Assembly: GCA_021399435.1 (NCBI GenBank)
Contig: JAJTUP010000008.1
Coordinates: 1,550,001-1,614,000 of the forward strand
Reading direction: 5' to 3'
From: Diaporthe sp. PMI_573
Lineage: Eukaryota; Ascomycota; Sordariomycetes; Diaporthales; Diaporthaceae
Length of the DNA: 64,000 nt
This document shows positions 56,881 through 64,000 of this stretch, piece after piece. Each line of letters opens with the position of its first letter. Position 1 is the first letter of the stretch. Below the pieces are notes generated by a model. That model was not told the DNA's origin, did no database searches, and worked only from the letters and a program-made list of their open reading frames with translations. The position numbers and the translations under genes are program-made.

Positions 56881-59736
56881 TCAATCAATTTCCCCCTCCG
56901 AGTCCCATACAATATCAGGTGGCTGCCTGACCCGCGAATCGTCCAGCAGGCTGTCCGGCTCCTCGCTCCTCAACGTGTGGGCGCTCTGCGAAGACCCAGG
57001 TAGGGCAGAGGAGCTTTGTGTCTCGGGCCTGTGCCTGCGCACGGGGCTGTCGCCTACGATGGCGCCCTCCTCTCCCAAATTCCCGAGGTCCGAGATGAGT
57101 CCGCTGGACCCGCGAGCAATCTGCGGCGGCCCGGATGGCGCGGCCTTTGTGGGTGGCGAGACGGGTATGGAGGGTTGGCTCTGAGACGGGATCAAGATTG
57201 GCTGGCCCCGGTAAGGTGTCTGTCGCTGCGATGGGCTGGATGGCGCGCTGGCCGTCGTGGCCTGGGACGGGCGAACGGTGTAGCCCTCGGCGTGCTGTGA
57301 TGCTGGCTGTGCCTGTCCTCCCATGGGACTGTCCCCGACCCAGTGGACGCTTCTCTGCGACCGGCTGGCCGGTACAGTGGGCTTAGCAAAGACCGGCTTG
57401 TTGTTCGCAGCGACAGTTGCGCGCAGTGGGCTGCTGGTGAGCTTTTCCTTCTCGTTCCTCTGACTGGATGGGACAGTATCGGCGTCGCCGGCCGTCTCAC
57501 GCCTCTGGCTACGCGGCGGTGAGGATTCCACGCGGCCCACCTGCGTTGAGTGCGCAATGTCACTTCGCAGCTGCATGTCTACCTCCTCCTGTGATTCCAT
57601 CACGTCGATCTGGCTTGACTGGGGCTCTCCCGGTTGCACGAACAAGGCACGCCTGAGGTTTGCCATCAGCTCTCCTAGAACCGCAGGTGGTATGTAGACA
57701 TATTTGGCCGGTGCCTCTTCCACCCAGCCATTTTCCTTCATCTTGGCCAACGAGACCGGGTTATTGAGCTCGTAGACTTGTTTCAGCTCATATGCGAACT
57801 GCGACCCCTGGCCCTCGTTAAACCCTGCGTTGCCGATGCCTAGATCCTCATGAGAGATCTCTCCGGGTTCTTTGGCGCCGCTGATTGTCGCCATATATTT
57901 AAGGGCACAAACCGGTCGCGTGATATAAATCCAGATTCGCCCAACCGTCTGAGGTATTCGATAGTCGCGGAACTCATGGGTCTTGTGGCCTTCTACGATC
58001 TGCTCAGCCTGCTCGGGGTGGACCGAGATAATAATATCGGAGCGGTCAGTCTGTGGTCCCAACTGTTGTATTCGCTCGAACGGGACACGTTGTGACTCGA
58101 AAGCCTGTGACTTATACCTGAACCCAAGTTGAGACACTGGCGGCATAGCTGGCGATACGTTGTGTGAGGGGCACAGGGCCAACAATGCCTGTGATCTGTG
58201 GCTGGATTCATTCCGCGGGGGTGGTGGCAGGGCAGGCGATGTCTTTTGTGGTGAGGAGAGGGGCGTCCCCTTGTCAGCTTCGACCACACTAGAGATGCTG
58301 GCTCGTCTCTGCGGTGAAGGACTAGGCGTCTCAGGCTCGGCTTCGTCGTCCTCAGGTGTAGGATCCGGGGTAGAGTTACGTTGAGCGGCAGTCCGTTCAG
58401 GAGACAGCGTACTGGGCTTGTGTGGGGACTGCACGATTACTCCAGTCTCCTGGGCCAAGACTTCCGTACTCCCTCGAGTGTGTGCTCGGGCTGCTGGTGT
58501 GGGTGTACCAGGAGCTTCGTCATTGGCTCCGCTGTCATCTTCGAGCCCGAAGTCAGAGTCGTCCTCGGAATCAGATATGATGCCTTCTGCTGACCGCGTC
58601 GACTTCTGTGAGAGGCCGGCCCCTCTGTCGGGGGGTTCCCCGCTTGGGATGTTCCTGGGCCCGGAATCCACATCAGGGTTATCAACCTCCTCTGTGGTAT
58701 TACGATCATTATCGCGGACAGGGGTCTCTCCCAAGATGATGCTCCTTTCCGCGACATCACGCAGACTTATTTCTGTCAAGGGAGTCCTGTGGCCTTTAAC
58801 CCTTGAAGGACTCGAACTCATGCCGCCATTGACCGTGCTCCATGAGTCCGCAATTTCCAGCGTCCGAGGTCTCTTTCTGCTTACAGTTGGCGTCGGGGCA
58901 TCAACATTTGTCGACCTCTCCGCCAAGGGCGTCCGGTCCATCTGCGACCAATACCGCTCCGCAATCCCCAGATTTGGAGTAAAAGGAGACGGCTGGGACG
59001 AAGGAATTACTGCTCTTTCGACGATTTGTTTGCGTGGTGTCTGAGTAACAGGCGATGGTGTCGTGTCGTGTGGAGGGGGTAAGACGGCTTTGTGCGGCGA
59101 GGGTGTTGTTCTCTCCTTCTTTTCTCGCAGAGGCGATGAAGCTTCAACTTTCCTGCCGCTGTGTGCCATTTTGGCCGCAACCTTGTGTTCGTCATCGTGG
59201 TCGTCGAATCTGAGATCTTCCGCCAGCTCTTCGTCGTCCGGCTGCTGTCCGGACATGAAGGATGGCATCTGGGTCAAGGTCTGGGTATGAAAGCTGGAGC
59301 CGGCTGTGGAGTTGGGCACCGCATCCGGGTCGCCCATGGTCCTCCTTCTCTTGCTGCTTCTTGTAGCAGCCTCCTTGCCCTTGGCCTTTTGTGCATCATC
59401 ATCTTCATCGTCCGTGATCAGATCGATCAAACCATCCACGTCGTCTTCGTCTTCCTGGTAGGTACTCGGTATCCAACCAATCTGCGTCAAGGTCGACTGG
59501 TCCGATGTTTTTGAGGGCAGGCTTCGACGAGTCTTGCCCTTGCCGTATGTGCGTATTGTTTTGCTACGTGCAGGAAAATAAAGTTGTTTGGGGGCTGGTC
59601 CCGAGGGACGGTGTACTTTGGGTTTCTTGGTTTTTGATGACTTGGACGATGCCTCCGAAGCCGTTCGTGTCACCAGGTCGTCCATGGACGTCTGTGCAGC
59701 GCCGCCTGATGCACGAGAGCGCGTTTGAGGCGCCAT
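56881..59736 (-). CDS. Large disordered nuclear-type protein with ASCH/PUA-like domain
   Basis: Single exon, 951 residues from ATG 59736 (MAPQTRSRASGG). The first ~550 residues are low-complexity, rich in Ser, Thr, Pro and Asp/Glu, with basic clusters (RSSKRRRTMG; SRKRPRT) that look like nuclear localisation signals and many SP/TP sites. A conserved N-terminal block reads PKQLYFPARSKTIRTYGK and STLTQIGWIPS. Around bases 57650-58080 lies the only folded part: DIIISVHPEQAEQIVEGHKT, EFRDYRIP and IWIYITRPVCALKYMATI, a pattern typical of ASCH/PUA-like RNA-binding folds. The C-terminal 240 residues are again disordered with several SSQ/SQ motifs (QSSQ, SSQR, SQSQPS), possible sites of DNA-damage kinases. 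I know no described function; a role in chromatin or RNA is inference. Upstream in-frame ATG at 59883 adds 49 unlikely residues. Confidence 0.8.
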   Translation of the reverse strand: MAPQTRSRASGGAAQTSMDDLVTRTASEASSKSSKTKKPKVHRPSGPAPKQLYFPARSKTIRTYGKGKTRRSLPSKTSDQSTLTQIGWIPSTYQEDEDDVDGLIDLITDDEDDDAQKAKGKEAATRSSKRRRTMGDPDAVPNSTAGSSFHTQTLTQMPSFMSGQQPDDEELAEDLRFDDHDDEHKVAAKMAHSGRKVEASSPLREKKERTTPSPHKAVLPPPHDTTPSPVTQTPRKQIVERAVIPSSQPSPFTPNLGIAERYWSQMDRTPLAERSTNVDAPTPTVSRKRPRTLEIADSWSTVNGGMSSSPSRVKGHRTPLTEISLRDVAERSIILGETPVRDNDRNTTEEVDNPDVDSGPRNIPSGEPPDRGAGLSQKSTRSAEGIISDSEDDSDFGLEDDSGANDEAPGTPTPAARAHTRGSTEVLAQETGVIVQSPHKPSTLSPERTAAQRNSTPDPTPEDDEAEPETPSPSPQRRASISSVVEADKGTPLSSPQKTSPALPPPPRNESSHRSQALLALCPSHNVSPAMPPVSQLGFRYKSQAFESQRVPFERIQQLGPQTDRSDIIISVHPEQAEQIVEGHKTHEFRDYRIPQTVGRIWIYITRPVCALKYMATISGAKEPGEISHEDLGIGNAGFNEGQGSQFAYELKQVYELNNPVSLAKMKENGWVEEAPAKYVYIPPAVLGELMANLRRALFVQPGEPQSSQIDVMESQEEVDMQLRSDIAHSTQVGRVESSPPRSQRRETAGDADTVPSSQRNEKEKLTSSPLRATVAANNKPVFAKPTVPASRSQRSVHWVGDSPMGGQAQPASQHAEGYTVRPSQATTASAPSSPSQRQTPYRGQPILIPSQSQPSIPVSPPTKAAPSGPPQIARGSSGLISDLGNLGEEGAIVGDSPVRRHRPETQSSSALPGSSQSAHTLRSEEPDSLLDDSRVRQPPDIVWDSEGEID

Positions 59737-60796
59737 TGTCGCAGCGTCAGGGTGGCGAGGTGACGGCGCAGTGCAGTGCAATGCGGCTCGACGTGAGGTG
59801 AGAATGGAGTGCTGTCTGTCACCCAAGCTCGGATTCGGGATAATTAGAGATTCAATGGACTTGGTCCTGAAATGCCCTCGCAAGGATGTTGTCTAACTCA
59901 AGTCTTGAGTCTCGGTCGTCCAGGCAGTCATGACGAGGTCAGGAGTGCCCCTGTGCCCCTGCGCCCCTGCCCATATGCCCATTCCGGTGGGTCACTTCCA
60001 CTTGGCGCGGGTCAGGTCGAGCTCTCAGACGCGACTGCTCACAAAGACGCGTCGAGCTGGCTCCTCCAAAGGGATGACATCAGCCCCGCTTATGTCATCA
60101 TTTTCATCCGTCATTCACCTCCCCAGACCGGAACACACCTGTGCTGAGTACGTACCTACCCGTGGGAACTCATGTAGTAAGGCTTTGAGAGACAATTTGA
60201 ATAGTGCCTTGCGACTGCGCGTGGTTGAATTACGTCAACATAGTGAGAATGGGAGGAAAAGTTACGAATGGAAGTGGACTTCGAGAAACCAAGCCGCCCG
60301 CAGCCCATGGACTGCTAAGCTACATTCGTCAGGGCGTGGCCCCCGGGGAGGGAGTGCGGGAGGCGGAGGGCGGACGCTCAAGAAGACACCAGCTGTTTTC
60401 ACTTGGGCAATTGTCTAACGAGAGCGTGTAATGAGTTTACCAATCTAACTGGGTTATACGCCACCTTGTCCATCCTCTAAGACGTGATGTGCTCGCTTGC
60501 CAATTGGCCCGCCCGCCAACCGTGAAACCTACAGAAATCAGACTTGAGAGCCCCTTGAGGCCCCTTTCCATGCAGTCCATTTTTTGTCCCTTACTACTCC
60601 TCCCCTCCTGGTTGATCGACTTATCGACTGGTGCTGTTGGTCCGCCAAAAAAAAAAAAAAATAGACGCCTTCAAAATCCTAGCAAGTGGAGGCGGTGAAC
60701 TGATATGGGTATAGAGGTTGAAGGCATAACTCCACTGCAACGTTGGGGATCGCATGATGGAAAGAGCAAGATGAGTCCGCACCCAGAAATGAGATC
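59737..60796. other. Intergenic between ASCH-domain and HECT genes
   Basis: 1.06 kb with no gene; a 15-A run near 60650 may lie close to the HECT gene 3' end. Confidence 0.45.
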
Positions 60797-63700
60797 TTAA
60801 GAAAGGTGGAATGCGCCCTGGCCCTCCTTGGTCGCTGTGAAAAGACGCTTCTGCAGAATCTTGACATCGGTGTAGTCGGGCAGCTTGAGATAGTTGGCGC
60901 AGGTCATGACACTAGGGAGGTAGTCATCCGAAGTGTACGGTGCCTCTGCCGGCTTGCAGACGACGGTGAACATTGGTGTCAGACTCTTGAATCCTTTGTG
61001 GTTGTTAGAACTATCCCAAACCCTCCCGATTCGCTGTTGATGCTTACCTCCTATGGGAAGCTTGGGACTTCCAGTTGTGAACTGCAGGAACTCCCGTCGC
61101 TGGACCGGGGTCATCTCACTCATGGTTTGCAACAAGTTCCTGACACTCTTGCTGTCCATGTTGAAGCCATGGTCTGCCTTGATCGAATCCATGAGAGCTG
61201 TAATCACTGTCAGTTCCTGGTTCTTATACATGAAAGACAATTTGGACCTACTAGCAAGGGACCAATCCTCCACGGTGCGGCCGAACAGCGTGCAAAGTTC
61301 ATCAGGGGTGAACGCCCTAAGAGCGCTGTACGGGAACACCTGAGAAAAGCCTGTGCGGAAAGCATCAACCTGGCGGCGGACTCCGCTGCCCAGCGTCATG
61401 TCAATCACTCGTTCGAGATAGTTGTCCACGTTGTCAATGGTGAGCATGATTTGCGAGCCGTTGGGCACCAGGTCAATCTCTGGGTAGCCGGGGAGGGTGA
61501 AGTCGAGTGACAGGTCTTCGACCCGCACGCCGCTGTCCACGGTGATGTTCTGGATGTCATTGACCTTTTGTGTGGCGTCACGGTTGGGGTCTTCGGCAAT
61601 TGTCTTCTTGGCCAGAGCGAACTTCTTCACCAAGACCAAGGATCTGGCAAGGACAGGATCCACAAGCTTCATGGCTCCGAGGGAGGGCTTGATACCTGAG
61701 GTCTCATCGCCAATGCGGAAGAAGATGGGGTTGAAGTTGATATCGATGATCCGGGAATCGATCATTGACCGAGCCGTGAACTTGCCCAGTGTTCTGAAAA
61801 GCTGCAGGATGCGTTCGCCATTGGGCGTGGACACGTCATCTTCGCTCAGCGGCCGCGGGAACAGACCAGTTGGCCCAGAGACATACTCATCGGACTCATT
61901 CTGATCCGCATCTCTCCAGAGCCTGAGCTTCTTCATGGCAAATTCCTTAGAGACTGTTGAGTAGAACTCCAGGGTTGGGCCAAGACCGGTACCGACTTCC
62001 TCAAAGTACTCCACCTCGAGGATGCTCTGCGAGCTTCCATATAGATCCATGACCTTCAAAGCCGACTCGAGGATCTTGGCGCGCGAGATACGCACCTTCT
62101 GTCGCTGCAGGCGACCAAGGAATGGGCGGTCATCGCGGTTGCGCCTCAGCTCTTCCTGGGACTGAGCGTTCTGCCACCGGTTCATGGACCGAGCATAACC
62201 GAATGAAGTCGACTGGAGGAACAAATGGCGGGTCTCGAAGGGGAAGAGGAAAGGATACAGCCGCGCTAGGTCTTCGCTCCAGCTTGGGAGGCAGTTGCTC
62301 GCAACAATCAGAGGCTCCTCAAGCTGCCGGTTGAGCTTCGATGTCAGCTTCGTGTTGACGAACTGTGACAGGGGTTCGATATTCAGCTTGAGAGTGGCCT
62401 TGTTTTCCACAAGCACGTCGTCAATGTTCGCATTTAGGTTATGCAGGATCTTAAGCAGGCGGAGGATGGACGCAGTGCTAGGGTGCTTGGCTAACGACGC
62501 TGGACTGTTGCCTTCACCATTCTCGCTCTCCTCATTGGAAGTCGAACCAAAGGACAGTCGCTCGGCTGACGGAGGCCCGGGGACACGCCGGATCTTGATC
62601 TCGTGAGTCAGGATCCAAACATTCCGGCTAGAGTAGTCATTTGAGTCTATTGCCGGCTTCTGGACTGCGCGGTATACTGTCGTGTCATTGGTCAGGACCT
62701 TGCCCTGATGGCTGAATTCCAAATGCCAGTCTTGCGGCACAGACTGGATCGCAGCAGCGTAGGACATGGAACGAGAAGGAGAAGAGGGCGACGGGGAGTT
62801 CATCAGAGCGTTGGCAAGAAGACTTGACCGCTGGGCAAGGTTGTTATGGCTGCTGCCGCTTCCCTGAGACGGAGTTGGAACTCGAGTCCCATCTTCTTTC
62901 CGTGCTGTGATCTTGCCACCAGCTGCGACCTCGAGGTTCACGGCCGAAGGGTCAGGAGTTGGTGCGTCACCCATGTCCTCATCCAGGTCACCCACGATAG
63001 TATCAAGAGCACTGCGGTCGGGTGTGTCCTCGTCTTCGGTGATGTGCTTTTCATCAGCACACTCGAGCGCATCCTCGAGGTCATCTTCGTCGGCTGGGGG
63101 TGCCCGGCTTGCTTGTGGTGAATCTGATGGCGCCGTGCTGCGTCGACTGGACCTACGCAGTATGACTTTTGCGCCCGGTGCCGAAGAAGCGGGGTCCGGT
63201 GTGGCTGGTGTCTCTGCTGTTGCGAGCGACCTAGAAGTCTTGGACTTCCGTGATGATCGAGAGCCGGAGGCTGTAGGTGGAATTGGCGGGGGAGGGGGCG
63301 GCGGCGTTGCAGTACCAAGCTGCGGAGGCATGCGAGAGGGAAGGCGACCTGACCCAGAAGGTGAGCCGGCGCCGAAAGGGAATGCCCCTCCTGTCATTGC
63401 GGCCAAGGCTCTCGTAAGGCTCTCACGGTTGCCCCGTGGTGGTCGCGGGCGGTCAGAGAGACTGATGCGAGGGCGCAGATAGTCCTCCAAGGACTTGAAA
63501 GTCGCGATCGCATGTATGGAAACCATTATGTTTCGGTAAACCTTGGGAATGTCAGAGTCGTCGTCGGCGACGAGCTTGAGGCGGATCTGTTTGGCCAGCA
63601 TGGATGCAGGACTGCTACGGTGGCTGTCACCGTGTGCAGCACTAGACACAGTGAGAACCTCGAAGTGCTCCGATCGGCTCAGCAGATCTTGTAGCTTGTG

Positions 63701-64000
63701 GACCATCATACTGAAGGGAGTAGCGGGCGAGCCAGCAGTTGCCGTCTTGGGCTTCGATTTGACGGTGTATCCCATGAAGACCTCAATGAACGCTGCCTGA
63801 GCAGCCATCGCGAGATCCTCGTCGGGGTTGCTGAACACCTCTTCAAGGACTCGTACAATACCAGAGGCAAGCAGCTCCGCACTTGTTGCACTCTCAAATA
63901 AGTCGGAATCAAAATATGTCGCCAGCTTCTCGAACAGCTTCTTCCCGTTCTCACCAGCGATGCTGCCCGATGAGGTTGGACGGAGATAGAAAGCTTCGAT
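60797..64000 (-). CDS. ufd4: HECT E3 ubiquitin ligase, UFD4/TRIP12 type (C-terminal part)
   Basis: Ubiquitin ligase of the ubiquitin-fusion-degradation/N-degron pathway. The frame is open to the right edge, so the N-terminal Armadillo part lies outside. Inside the window: end of the helical repeat region (EEVFSNPDEDLAMAAQAAF), a disordered Ser/Pro-rich part with acidic stretches, then the conserved block before HECT (PFLFPFETRHLFLQSTSFGYARSMNRW) and the full HECT domain (KVRISRAKILESALKVM to the end). Two introns, 61198-61251 and 60993-61047, both lengths divisible by three or compensated so that the genomic frame stays open through them; the intronic residues are not part of the protein. The thioester Cys is in LPSVMTCANYLKLPDY (codon 60899-60901). 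The C-terminus GAFHLS has the HECT-typical Phe near the end. All catalytic features are intact. Confidence 0.93.
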   Translation of the reverse strand: MEAFYLRPTSSGSIAGENGKKLFEKLATYFDSDLFESATSAELLASGIVRVLEEVFSNPDEDLAMAAQAAFIEVFMGYTVKSKPKTATAGSPATPFSMMVHKLQDLLSRSEHFEVLTVSSAAHGDSHRSSPASMLAKQIRLKLVADDDSDIPKVYRNIMVSIHAIATFKSLEDYLRPRISLSDRPRPPRGNRESLTRALAAMTGGAFPFGAGSPSGSGRLPSRMPPQLGTATPPPPPPPIPPTASGSRSSRKSKTSRSLATAETPATPDPASSAPGAKVILRRSSRRSTAPSDSPQASRAPPADEDDLEDALECADEKHITEDEDTPDRSALDTIVGDLDEDMGDAPTPDPSAVNLEVAAGGKITARKEDGTRVPTPSQGSGSSHNNLAQRSSLLANALMNSPSPSSPSRSMSYAAAIQSVPQDWHLEFSHQGKVLTNDTTVYRAVQKPAIDSNDYSSRNVWILTHEIKIRRVPGPPSAERLSFGSTSNEESENGEGNSPASLAKHPSTASILRLLKILHNLNANIDDVLVENKATLKLNIEPLSQFVNTKLTSKLNRQLEEPLIVASNCLPSWSEDLARLYPFLFPFETRHLFLQSTSFGYARSMNRWQNAQSQEELRRNRDDRPFLGRLQRQKVRISRAKILESALKVMDLYGSSQSILEVEYFEEVGTGLGPTLEFYSTVSKEFAMKKLRLWRDADQNESDEYVSGPTGLFPRPLSEDDVSTPNGERILQLFRTLGKFTARSMIDSRIIDINFNPIFFRIGDETSGIKPSLGAMKLVDPVLARSLVLVKKFALAKKTIAEDPNRDATQKVNDIQNITVDSGVRVEDLSLDFTLPGYPEIDLVPNGSQIMLTIDNVDNYLERVIDMTLGSGVRRQVDAFRTGFSQVFPYSALRAFTPDELCTLFGRTVEDWSLASRSKLSFMYKNQELTVITALMDSIKADHGFNMDSKSVRNLLQTMSEMTPVQRREFLQFTTGSPKLPIGGKHQQRIGRVWDSSNNHKGFKSLTPMFTVVCKPAEAPYTSDDYLPSVMTCANYLKLPDYTDVKILQKRLFTATKEGQGAFHLS

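Overview
The window is nuclear DNA of a filamentous ascomycete (Pezizomycotina; Sordariomycetes-like is my inference). The evidence is short 46-111 bp introns with GTAAGT-type donors and CTAAC/CTGAT branch sites, fungal protein families (CDK1, Pcl-type cyclin, UFD4-type HECT ligase, bifunctional terpene synthase) and RIP-type (repeat-induced point mutation) C-to-T decay in transposons. No operon, CRISPR or convincing tRNA/rRNA gene is seen.

Layout. 1-7.5 kb: the 5' exon of a secreted subtilase (minus strand, runs off the left edge), one orphan hypothetical gene, a gene-poor stretch and a small secreted beta/gamma-crystallin-like protein. 7.53-16.17 kb: a pogo/Fot1-type DNA transposon with ~200-bp terminal inverted repeats and TA target-site duplication, split by a complete 6.3-kb Ty3/Gypsy chromodomain retrotransposon (483-bp LTRs, GTAAT duplication). 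Both are inactivated by point mutation. 16.4-21.3 kb: a GNAT acetyltransferase, a zinc alcohol dehydrogenase and a secreted nucleoside-hydrolase-like protein, all minus strand and multi-exon. 21.3-31.8 kb: a gene desert ending in a long CT-rich leader of a Pcl-type cyclin. 33-41 kb: another gene-poor stretch, then an AlkB-family dioxygenase divergent from CDK1/cdc2.

41.6-48.2 kb is the most interesting part: what looks like the remains of a di-/sesterterpenoid biosynthetic cluster. It holds a cytochrome P450 divergent from a fusicoccadiene/ophiobolin-synthase-type chimeric terpene synthase, flanked by a PQQ-dehydrogenase-like remnant and the C-terminal stub of an MFS transporter. Each of the four shows a deletion, frameshift or truncation, while housekeeping genes on both sides are intact. 

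48.7-64 kb: a secreted calcineurin-like phosphoesterase, a 1,348-residue SMP/C2 membrane-tether protein, a long disordered protein with an ASCH/PUA-like domain, and the C-terminal two thirds or so of a UFD4/TRIP12-type HECT ubiquitin ligase (all minus strand, the last one running off the right edge).

Exon boundaries were derived by hand from reading-frame continuity and splice motifs. Where I give a protein length the exon lengths sum to a multiple of three.
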